NCBI GenBank assembly: GCA_017537105.1
Contig: JAFWBZ010000134.1
Coordinates: forward strand, 1 to 6,282
Direction: 5' to 3'
DNA from: Clostridia bacterium
GTDB lineage: Bacteria; Bacillota; Clostridia; Christensenellales; Aristaeellaceae
DNA length: 6,282 nucleotides
Position numbers and translations under genes: made by a program. This document shows positions 1 to 5,852 of this stretch, piece after piece (the first letter of the stretch is position 1; every line of letters starts with the position of its first letter). Under the pieces are notes generated by a model that worked only from the letters and a program-made list of their open reading frames with translations, was not told where the DNA came from and searched no databases.

Positions 1-735
1 CCCGTGGAGCTGGGCGCGCCCTGCGACGACAGCTACACTGAGCCGATGTCCAACATCCGCAAGGTCATCGCCCGCAGCATGGTGGCGAGCCTGTCCACCA
101 TGGCCCAGCTGACCCACAACATCTCCTACGACGCCACCGAGGTCAAGAACGCCCGCGCGATGTTCAAGGCCAAGGGCGAGCCCTTCGGCATGGAGAAGAT
201 CTCCATCAACGACATCATCATGTACGTGGTGGCCCGCACGCTGATGCAGCCTGAGCACCGCGCCATGAACGCCAACCTGATCGACGACGGCAAGACCATG
301 AAGTACTACCGCTCCGTCAACCTGGGCATGGCGGTGGATACCGAGCGCGGCCTGATGGTGCCCACCATCTTCAACGCCGACAAGATGACGCTGAAGCAGC
401 TGTCCGACACCGCCAAGAAGCTGGCGAAGGAGTGCAAGGAGGGCAAGATCAACCCGGATTACCTGACCGGCGCCTCCTTCACCGTCTCCAACATCGGCTC
501 CCTGGGCATCGAGAGCTTCACGCCCGTCGTCAACCCGCCGCAGACCGGCATCCTGGGCGTATGCGCCATGAAGGACGCCTTCCGCATGGTCAACGGCCAG
601 ATCGAGGTCTATCCCAGCATGAACCTCAGCCTGTCCTACGACCACCGCGCTATGGACGGCACGCCGGCCAGCAAGTTCCTGCGTGATCTGAAGACCAATC
701 TGGAGAACTTCACGCTGATGCTGGCCAAGGGCTAA
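1..735 (+). CDS. 2-oxoacid dehydrogenase E2 acyltransferase, catalytic domain (5' truncated)
   Basis: This is the C-terminal catalytic core of a dihydrolipoamide acyltransferase (E2), which moves the acyl group from lipoyl-lysine to CoA in a pyruvate or branched-chain 2-oxoacid dehydrogenase complex in the cytoplasm. The frame is open from base 1, so the lipoyl and subunit-binding domains lie off the left edge; 244 codons are visible, ending in TAA. The family signature DHRAMDG is present near the end, with the catalytic His at 643-645, preceded by LSLSY. Also typical are the Arg-Lys-x-Ile-Ala-Arg-Ser-Met helix near the beginning, the segment SFTVSNIGSLG, and the NPPQTGILGV stretch. The region matches the usual core length of about 230 residues. 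The fused E1 gene follows 116 bases downstream on the same strand, consistent with one operon. Substrate specificity cannot be told from this part, so no gene symbol is given. The first in-frame GTG at base 4 is not the true start. Confidence 0.93.
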   Translation, partial: PVELGAPCDDSYTEPMSNIRKVIARSMVASLSTMAQLTHNISYDATEVKNARAMFKAKGEPFGMEKISINDIIMYVVARTLMQPEHRAMNANLIDDGKTMKYYRSVNLGMAVDTERGLMVPTIFNADKMTLKQLSDTAKKLAKECKEGKINPDYLTGASFTVSNIGSLGIESFTPVVNPPQTGILGVCAMKDAFRMVNGQIEVYPSMNLSLSYDHRAMDGTPASKFLRDLKTNLENFTLMLAKG

Positions 736-755
736 GAAGGAAACAGAGGCCGGAT

Positions 756-785
756 GCGGGCGTCGCGCTTTGCGCGAAGGCCCGC
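756..785 (+). other. Hairpin in the E2-E1 spacer, not a classic terminator
   Basis: An outer 6-bp stem (GCGGGC at 756-761 with GCCCGC at 780-785) and an inner 6-bp stem (TCGCGC at 763-768 with GCGCGA at 772-777) enclose a TTT loop and are separated by a 1x2 internal loop. No run of T follows on the plus strand (the next bases are CCCGATCCCTG), so it should not stop transcription by the intrinsic route. It may stabilise the 3' end of the E2 message or set the E2:E1 ratio, which is inference. The rest of the 116-base spacer shows a short A-rich patch with an AAACGTTT palindrome and a tandem CGTTTCC pair (803-816), but no convincing promoter. Confidence 0.55.
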
Positions 786-836
786 CCCGATCCCTGAAAA
801 AACGTTTCCCGTTTCCGGTTCTGAATTGTTTTATGT

Positions 837-842
837 AAGGAG
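837..842 (+). promoter_or_regulatory. Ribosome binding site of the E1 gene
   Basis: AAGGAG lies nine bases before the ATG at 852. It is a near-perfect Shine-Dalgarno site and fixes the E1 start. It contrasts with the lack of any comparable site before the second E1 open frame at 2577. Confidence 0.85.
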
Positions 843-851
843 TGTATTTTC

Positions 852-2570
852 ATGTCCAAGCAATTGTACGTCGATCCGAACAAGGTCCGCGCACCCGGCA
901 AGATCACCTTTACCGACATCCCCGTGAACACCTATCAGAAAAAGGTGAAGGACGAACTCGGCAACTTTACCACGGAGGAGTTCAAGAACATCTACCGCGA
1001 TATGCTGGTCCTGCGTGAGTTCGAGACCATGATCCAGCTCATCAAGACCACCTCCGAGTATTGCGGCGTGAGCTACACGCATCCCGGCCCGGCCCATCTG
1101 GGCATCGGTCAGGAAGCCAACGCCGTGGGCGAAGCCTTCTGCCTCGACGTGGACGATATGATCTTCGGTTCCCACCGCAGCCATTGCGACATCCTGGCCA
1201 AGGGCCTGAGCGCCATCGAGAAGCTGGACGATGACAAGCTGCTCGACATCATGAAGAACTTCCTCGACGGCAAGACCTACGCCGTGGCCGAGAAGGAGCC
1301 CCACGAGACCGTGAAGGATCTGGCCATCAACTTCCTGCTCTACGGCGCGATGGCGGAGATCTTCGCCCGCGAGACCGGCTTCAACCGCGGTCTGGGCGGC
1401 TCCATGCACACCTTCTTCACGCCCTTCGGCATCTATCCGAACAACGCCATCGTCGGCGGCTCCGGCACCATCGCCATGGGCGCCGCGCTCTACAAGACGA
1501 TCAACCGCAAGCCCGGCATCGTGGTCGCCAACCTGGGCGACGGCTCCCTCGGCCGCGGCCCCGTGCTCGAGGCGCTGAACATGTCCTCCATGGGCCAGAT
1601 GAACGAGTTGTGGGAGGGCGACATGAAGGGCGGCCTGCCCCTCATGTTCAACATCATCAACAACCAGTACGGCATGGGCGGCCAGACGGTCGGCGAGACC
1701 ATGGGCTACGATGCGCCCGCCCGCATGGGCGCCGGCTTCACGCCCACCCAGATGCACGCGGAGCGCGTGGACGGCTGGAATCCGCTGGCCGTGATCGACG
1801 CCTACAAGCGCAAGAAGAAGCTGCTGGAAGAGGGCAAGGGCCCGTGCCTGCTTGACGTCGTGACCTACCGCATGAGCGGCCACAGCCCGTCTGACTCCTC
1901 CTCCTACCGCACCAAGGAAGAGATCGAGGCCTGGTGGGCGCAGGATCCCATCGTGGAGTATCGCAACCAGCTGATCGAGGCCGGCGTGGCCACCGAGGAA
2001 GAGTGCGACGCCATCGTGAAGTACGTCAAGGACGCCATCCTGCGCAACTTCAAGCTCTCCATCGACGAGGAGATCTCCCCGCGGATGAACCTGGACAAGA
2101 ACCCCGACGAGCTGGCGGACATGATGTTCACCAACGGCCATGTGGAGTCCTTCGGCGGCGATGCCAAGCCGGACGTCAACATGCCCATGGCGGAGTGCCC
2201 GCGCGTGCAGGCCATCGCCAAGAAGGAGCGCTGGGGCTTCGATGCCAGCGGCAAGCCGGTTTCCAAGAACAAGGTCTTCCAGCTGCGCGACGGCCTGTTC
2301 GAGGCCATCATCGATCGCCTCTACAAGGATTCCACGCTGGCGTCCTGGGGCGAAGATGTGCGCGACTGGGGCGGTGCGTTCGCGGTCTACCGCGGACTGA
2401 CCGAGGCCCTGCCGTATCACCGCCTGTTCAACAGCCCGATTTCCGAGTCCGCCATCGTCGGCGGCGCCGTGGGCTATGCCATGGCGGGCGGCCGCGCGCT
2501 GGTCGAGCTGATGTACTGCGACTTCCTCGCCTGCGCCGGCGACGAGGTGTTCAACCAGATGGCCAAGTGA
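852..2570 (+). CDS. Fused E1 alpha/beta 2-oxoacid dehydrogenase, first part, ends at in-frame TGA
   Basis: This is the thiamine-diphosphate-dependent E1 component, which decarboxylates a 2-oxoacid and acylates the lipoyl group of E2. Residues from about 35 to 400 are the alpha part. They hold the ThDP/Mg motif Gly-Asp-Gly (229-231) with Asn-Asn (270-271), and the loop YRMSGHSPSD followed by SYRTKEEIE, typical of E1 alpha. From about residue 474 the beta part starts without a new gene (KVFQLRDGLFEAI, then GEDVRDWGG), including the Glu in SPISE (E532) expected to activate the thiamine ring. The frame then stops at codon 573, TGA, in the middle of the pyrimidine-binding domain, just after DEVFNQMAK. 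The sequence continues in the same frame downstream with the missing remainder, so this is not a natural domain end. A product of 572 residues would lack half of the beta active site, including its His, and the C-terminal domain. Start choice is firm (AAGGAG at 837). Pyruvate versus branched-chain substrate is undecided. Confidence 0.9.
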   Translation: MSKQLYVDPNKVRAPGKITFTDIPVNTYQKKVKDELGNFTTEEFKNIYRDMLVLREFETMIQLIKTTSEYCGVSYTHPGPAHLGIGQEANAVGEAFCLDVDDMIFGSHRSHCDILAKGLSAIEKLDDDKLLDIMKNFLDGKTYAVAEKEPHETVKDLAINFLLYGAMAEIFARETGFNRGLGGSMHTFFTPFGIYPNNAIVGGSGTIAMGAALYKTINRKPGIVVANLGDGSLGRGPVLEALNMSSMGQMNELWEGDMKGGLPLMFNIINNQYGMGGQTVGETMGYDAPARMGAGFTPTQMHAERVDGWNPLAVIDAYKRKKKLLEEGKGPCLLDVVTYRMSGHSPSDSSSYRTKEEIEAWWAQDPIVEYRNQLIEAGVATEEECDAIVKYVKDAILRNFKLSIDEEISPRMNLDKNPDELADMMFTNGHVESFGGDAKPDVNMPMAECPRVQAIAKKERWGFDASGKPVSKNKVFQLRDGLFEAIIDRLYKDSTLASWGEDVRDWGGAFAVYRGLTEALPYHRLFNSPISESAIVGGAVGYAMAGGRALVELMYCDFLACAGDEVFNQMAK

Positions 2571-2591
2571 CAGGCGATGTCTGCGGACATC
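2568..2591 (+). other. In-frame TGA with adjoining hairpin inside the E1 gene
   Basis: Codon 573 of the fused E1 frame is TGA followed by CAG, giving ...MAK-stop-QAMSADIIKMP... In fused E1 proteins as I remember them this position is Trp, and in separate beta subunits the aligned site is Thr or Tyr, so a single G-to-A change of TGG would explain it. Starting five bases later, GATGTC (2576-2581) and GACATC (2586-2591) form a perfect 6-bp stem closed by C-G over the loop TGCG, an UNCG-class stable tetraloop. The hairpin includes the ATG at 2577. The alternatives are nonsense mutation, sequence error, stop readthrough, or termination-reinitiation. Confidence 0.8.
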
Positions 2592-3323
2592 ATCAAGATG
2601 CCCGTGGTGCTCCGCGTGTCCGTGGGCTCCAAGTACGGCGCGCAGCACTCTCAGGACTGGTCCGCGCTGGTCACCCACATCCCGGGCCTGAAGGCCGCCT
2701 TCCCGGCCACGCCGTACGACGCCAAGGGTCTGATGGCCTCCGCGCTGGTCGGCACCGACCCGGTCGTGTTCTTCGAGTCCCAGCGCATCTACGACATCGG
2801 CGAGCAGTTCCACGAGGGCGGCGTGCCGGAGGAGTATTACGAGATTCCGTTCGGCAAGGCCGATGTGAAGCGCGCGGGCAAGGACGTCACCATCCTGACC
2901 TTCGGCGCCGTGCTGTATCGTGCCCTGAAGGCGGCGGACGAGCTGAAGGCGAAGTACGGCCTGGAGGCCGAGGTCATCGACGCCCGCACGCTGGTGCCCT
3001 TTGACTATGAGACCGTGCTCGAGTCCGTGAAGAAGACCGGCCGCCTGGTGATCGTCACCGACGCCTGCGAGCGCGGCTCCTTCGCCAGCGAGGTCGCCCG
3101 CCAGGTGACCGAGATGGCCTTCGACTACCTCGATGCACCGCCGGTCGTCGTGGCTTCCAAGAACTGGATCACCCCCGCTCACGAGCTGGAGGAGGCCTTC
3201 TTCCCGCAGCCGAGCTGGATCATCGACGCCATCAACGCCAAGATCCTGCCCATCCCGGGCTACACCAACACCACGAACCAGTCCCTCGCCAAGAAGCTCG
3301 AAAACGAGAGCAAGGGCGTCTGA
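2577..3323 (+). CDS. Fused E1 dehydrogenase, beta remainder after in-frame TGA
   Basis: This open frame is in phase with the preceding E1 part and supplies the rest of the beta region, so I read 852-3323 as one gene of 823 codons broken by one TGA. Counting the TGA as residue 573, the segment KYGAQHSQDW carries the beta catalytic His (H599). HIPGLKAAFPATPYDAKGL and DPVVFFESQRIYD complete the pyrimidine-binding domain. From about residue 680 comes the transketolase C-terminal domain (DVTILTFGAVLYRAL, EVIDARTLVPFDYE, SDACERGSF-like VTDACERGSF, KNWITPAHE). As an independent gene it would be odd: it begins mid-domain, no Shine-Dalgarno site lies 5-12 bases before ATG 2577, and that ATG is buried in a hairpin stem. 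Reinitiation after the TGA six bases upstream is possible but would yield a fragment. It ends in TGA at 3321-3323, just ahead of the terminator. The start is therefore uncertain, while the family is clear. Confidence 0.85.
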   Translation: MSADIIKMPVVLRVSVGSKYGAQHSQDWSALVTHIPGLKAAFPATPYDAKGLMASALVGTDPVVFFESQRIYDIGEQFHEGGVPEEYYEIPFGKADVKRAGKDVTILTFGAVLYRALKAADELKAKYGLEAEVIDARTLVPFDYETVLESVKKTGRLVIVTDACERGSFASEVARQVTEMAFDYLDAPPVVVASKNWITPAHELEEAFFPQPSWIIDAINAKILPIPGYTNTTNQSLAKKLENESKGV

Positions 3324-3342
3324 TCGATTCCCGTGGAAAAAT

Positions 3343-3372
3343 GCCTGCCGTTCGGTTTTCCGGACGGCAGGC
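3343..3372. terminator. Bidirectional hairpin terminator between E1 and ppk
   Basis: A 13-bp stem (3343-3355 with 3360-3372, one G-U pair) encloses a TTTT loop. On the plus strand it is followed by the T-rich TTATTGTATGTTTG, ending the E2-E1 transcript 20 bases after the E1 stop. On the minus strand it is followed by ATTTTTCC, a better U-tract, and lies 40 bases past the ppk stop. It therefore probably serves both convergent genes. Confidence 0.88.
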
Positions 3373-3412
3373 TTATTGTATGTTTGATTGCTGTGTGCGG
3401 GAGACTGCTCCG

Positions 3413-5611
3413 TCAGCGCCGGAGCCGACTCCGGATGTCCCGCAGGCGGTCCTTCAGCGTCTGCCGGGGCTGTACGGAGTGGGTGAATTCGATGGGATGG
3501 GTCAGATACCACGCCTGGGCGGTGACGGGCTCGTCGTCGCCGGGGGTGAGGCGGGTGTAGATGCCGTCCGAGTGCTGCCGCCAGGCCTTGGTGTTGTCGG
3601 CGAGCAGCAGCTCGAGGTAGTCGTTCAGGAAGGTGCGCAGCTCGGAGCTCGTCACGGGCACGCCCACCTCCACGCGTCGATCCTGGTTCCGGGTCATGAA
3701 GTCCGCGGAGGAGAGGTAGAGCTGCATGTCGTCGCCCTCGCCGAAGGCGTAGATGCGGGAGTGCTCGAGGAAGCGCCCGACGATGGAGGTCACCGTGATG
3801 TTCTCCGTGCTCCCGGGGATGCCCGGCAGCAGGCAGCAGATGCCGCGGATGACCAGGTCGATCCGCACGCCTGCGCGGCTGGCCTCGCTGAGCTTGTCGA
3901 TCAGCTCGCGGTCCGTCACGGAGTTGGCCTTGATGCGGATGCGCCCCTCCGCGCCCCGGGCGATCTGAGCGTCGATCATCTCCATGATGTGGTTCTTCAT
4001 CGAATTGGGGGCCACCAGCAGACGCTCGTACTCGCCGGAGGAGTTGCCGATCAGCATGTTGTCGAAGAACGCCACGGCGTCCCGGGCGATGGCGGGGTTG
4101 GCGGTCATCAGGCAGAAGTCGGTGTAGAGGGTGGAGGTCTTTTCATTGTAATTACCGGTGCCGATCTGGGCGATGTAGCCCAGGCCGCCGCGCTCCCTGC
4201 GGGTGATCAGGCACAGCTTGGCGTGGCACTTCAGGTTTTCCGGGCCGTAGATGATCCGGCAGCCGGCCTCCTCCAGCTCCAGCGTCCAGTCGATGTTGTT
4301 CTGCTCGTCGAAGCGGGCGCGCAGCTCCATCAGCACGATGACCTCCTTGCCGTTCTCCGCGGCGGCGCAGAGCGCCTTGGCGATGGCGGAGTTGCGGGCC
4401 AGGCGGTAGATGGTGATCTTGATGGAGAGCACGTTGGGATCCTTTGCGCTCTGCCGCAGCAGATCGAGGAAGGGCTGGATGGACTGGTAGGGATAGAACA
4501 GCATCACGTCCCGCTGGGCGACCTGGTCCCAGATCGGCTGCTCCTCGTTCAGATAGGAGGGATAGACCGGGGCGTAGGGCGTCTCGTACAGCTGGGGCGG
4601 GCACTTGTCCAGCTGGTAGGCGTAGTCCAGCTTCAGCGGGCAGTTGCAGGTGAAGACCTGCCGTGCGTCCAGCTTCAAGAACGCCTGCAGCCGCTTGGCC
4701 AGGCGCGGCGCGCTGCCCTGCAGCTCCAGCCGCACGGGGGCCAGTCGGTCGCGCTTCTTCAACAGGCGCTGCATGTAGTTCAGGAAATCGGGATTCTCAT
4801 CGTCGTATTCCTCGGCGTTCAGGCTGATGTCCGCGTTGCGGGTGATGGAGATGACCGCCTGTTCCAGCACGTCGTAGATCTTGAAGATCTTCTTCAGGTG
4901 GGCGGCGATGACTTCCTCCGTGCGGATGTAGTGGGTGCCCTCCGCCGAGGGCAGCAGAAGGATGCGCGGGACCACCGGCGGCACGTCCACGATGCCGATC
5001 AGCGCCTGCTTCGCGGCGGCGGCCTTTTTGCCCGCGCCCTTCTTGTCCGCTGAGGCCTTTTTGTCGCCGGATGCCTTCTTGTCCCCGGGCAGCTTGGCCG
5101 GGGGCGCCAGCAGCGCCGCGGCGTAGAGGGCCTTGTTGTGCAGGTGGGGGAAGGGATGGCTGCGATCGATCACCTGGGGGGAGAGCAGCGGGCGGATGTT
5201 GTCCTTGTAGTAGTTCTGCACGAAGGTGCGCTGCGAATCGGAGAGCGCGTCGTAGCGAAGCTCGCACACGCCCGCCTCCGCCAGCTCTCCGGTCAGCTCG
5301 CGGTAGATGGCATCCCGGCGCTTGACGAGCGGCAGCACCGCCGCGCAGATGGCGTCGATCTGCTCCGCCGAGGTCATGTTGGACTTGTTCTCCCGCTCCT
5401 CCGGCGCGATCATGCCCATATCGATCAGCGTGCCGACGCGCACCATAAAGAACTCGTCCAGATTGCTCGTGAAGATGGACACGAAGCGCAGCCGCTCGAT
5501 CAGCGGCACGCCGGGGTCCGTCGCCTCGGAGAGCACGCGCTCGTTGAATTTCAGCCAGCTCAGTTCACGGTTTTGGGAATAATCCAGCCTCTGCAGTTCC
5601 GCATTTTCCAC
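3413..5611 (-). CDS. ppk: Polyphosphate kinase 1
   Basis: PPK1 reversibly transfers the gamma phosphate of ATP onto a growing polyphosphate chain through a phosphohistidine. The N domain opens with NRELSWLKFNERVL (residues 14-27) and SNLDEFFMVR (49-58), both family hallmarks. The head domain follows (SHPFPHLHNK) and carries a Lys/Ala-rich repeat at about 176-198. The two phospholipase-D-like C domains hold the expected His residues: H463 in LKCHAKL and H617 in LEHSRIY. IGTGNYNEKT and YLSSADFMTRN are also in place. At 732 residues it is somewhat longer than E. coli PPK (688), partly from the repeat. I prefer the GTG at 5611: GGAGGGG sits seven bases before it (counting from GGAGG), whereas the in-frame ATG at 5638 has no proper site and falls about 11 bases from the predicted transcription start. 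The gene is convergent with E1 and divergent from pfk; no exopolyphosphatase gene is visible beside it. It ends in TGA. Confidence 0.95.
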   Translation of the reverse strand: MENAELQRLDYSQNRELSWLKFNERVLSEATDPGVPLIERLRFVSIFTSNLDEFFMVRVGTLIDMGMIAPEERENKSNMTSAEQIDAICAAVLPLVKRRDAIYRELTGELAEAGVCELRYDALSDSQRTFVQNYYKDNIRPLLSPQVIDRSHPFPHLHNKALYAAALLAPPAKLPGDKKASGDKKASADKKGAGKKAAAAKQALIGIVDVPPVVPRILLLPSAEGTHYIRTEEVIAAHLKKIFKIYDVLEQAVISITRNADISLNAEEYDDENPDFLNYMQRLLKKRDRLAPVRLELQGSAPRLAKRLQAFLKLDARQVFTCNCPLKLDYAYQLDKCPPQLYETPYAPVYPSYLNEEQPIWDQVAQRDVMLFYPYQSIQPFLDLLRQSAKDPNVLSIKITIYRLARNSAIAKALCAAAENGKEVIVLMELRARFDEQNNIDWTLELEEAGCRIIYGPENLKCHAKLCLITRRERGGLGYIAQIGTGNYNEKTSTLYTDFCLMTANPAIARDAVAFFDNMLIGNSSGEYERLLVAPNSMKNHIMEMIDAQIARGAEGRIRIKANSVTDRELIDKLSEASRAGVRIDLVIRGICCLLPGIPGSTENITVTSIVGRFLEHSRIYAFGEGDDMQLYLSSADFMTRNQDRRVEVGVPVTSSELRTFLNDYLELLLADNTKAWRQHSDGIYTRLTPGDDEPVTAQAWYLTHPIEFTHSVQPRQTLKDRLRDIRSRLRR
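5018..5086 (-). repeat. 18-bp tandem repeat coding Lys/Ala-rich insert in PPK
   Basis: Three 18-base units (5069-5086, 5051-5068, 5033-5050) encode GDKKAS, GDKKAS and ADKKGA, followed by a shorter 15-base unit (5018-5032) encoding GKKAA. The first two peptides are identical although their codons differ at five third positions (for example AAG/AAA, GCA/GCC, TCC/TCA), so the array is either old or kept at the protein level. It sits in the head domain between LLAPPAKLP and ALIGIVDVP, where E. coli PPK has only a short turn. Confidence 0.75.
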
Positions 5612-5616
5612 TTGTA

Positions 5617-5623
5617 CCCCTCC
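5617..5623 (-). promoter_or_regulatory. Ribosome binding site of ppk
   Basis: Read on the minus strand, GGAGGGG lies just upstream of GTG 5611, with seven bases between GGAGG and the start. This site decides the start: it would lie inside the coding frame if ATG 5638 were used. Confidence 0.75.
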
Positions 5624-5655
5624 AGATCCAATGGGCATCCTGACCCTATATTATC

Positions 5656-5684
5656 ATTATACCAGACATGGACGGGTTTTCCAA
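5656..5684 (-). promoter_or_regulatory. Promoter of ppk
   Basis: On the minus strand, TTGGAA (5684-5679, 4 of 6 matches to the -35 consensus), a 17-base spacer and a perfect TATAAT (5661-5656) are seen. A TG one base before the -10 makes it an extended -10 promoter. Transcription should start near 5649, giving a leader of roughly 38 bases before GTG 5611. Confidence 0.72.
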
Positions 5685-5746
5685 CCTGCAAAATCAAATA
5701 AAGAATGACAAGCGCCCGGATGATTCAAAAAAGCCGCCGTCAGGGC

Positions 5747-5775
5747 TTGAAATCGGGGAGAATATGCGATATAAT
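5747..5775 (+). promoter_or_regulatory. Promoter of the phosphofructokinase gene
   Basis: TTGAAA (5747-5752, 5 of 6 matches) and a perfect TATAAT (5770-5775) are separated by 17 bases, a very good housekeeping-type promoter. The predicted start near 5782 leaves a leader of about 70 bases before ATG 5853. I see no riboswitch or attenuator in it. A weak inverted pair AAGCC/GGCTT (5731-5735, 5744-5748) overlaps the -35 and could be an operator, but this is not supported further. Confidence 0.75.
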
Positions 5776-5841
5776 CATGTTAAGACTGTGTTTCTGTACA
5801 TCCAGGGAGCTTTCACAGCCAATTGACCAAGTCATGAGAAA

Positions 5842-5847
5842 GAGGTG
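5842..5847 (+). promoter_or_regulatory. Ribosome binding site of the phosphofructokinase gene
   Basis: GAGGTG, within AAAGAGGTG, lies five bases before ATG 5853 and supports that start. Confidence 0.8.
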
Positions 5848-5852
5848 TCCCC

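Noticed and set aside
795..811. A CcpA cre-like site around AAAAAACGTTTCCC in the E2-E1 spacer
   Set aside because: Only the AAACGTTT core is palindromic; about four of the twelve fixed cre positions mismatch, and there is no promoter next to it.
2568..2570. Organism-wide reading of TGA as Trp (alternative genetic code)
   Set aside because: TGA ends the E1 remainder directly before a terminator and also ends ppk at its expected C terminus. All other visible Trp codons in the E1 gene are TGG.
2568..2591. Selenocysteine insertion at the E1 TGA
   Set aside because: The family residue is Trp or another aromatic rather than Cys, the site is not redox-catalytic, and the downstream hairpin is too close and too short for a usual bacterial SECIS.
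831..3512. An 893-codon open frame on the minus strand covering the whole E1 gene
   Set aside because: It is antisense to a clearly recognised E1 gene. Its protein is a low-complexity mix of Val, Leu, His, Gly and Asp typical of reversed GC-rich codons, has no recognised motif, and lacks its own promoter or ribosome site that I can see.
3341..5053. A 570-codon open frame on the plus strand opposite ppk
   Set aside because: It is the antisense shadow of ppk with the same skewed composition. It begins at the hairpin terminator and has no supporting signals.
5727..5748. Terminator-like stem AAGCC/GGCTT followed by T on the minus strand between the divergent promoters
   Set aside because: The stem is only five base pairs with an eight-base loop, and no gene is known to be read into it on that strand. 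It may be chance or a weak block to antisense transcription.
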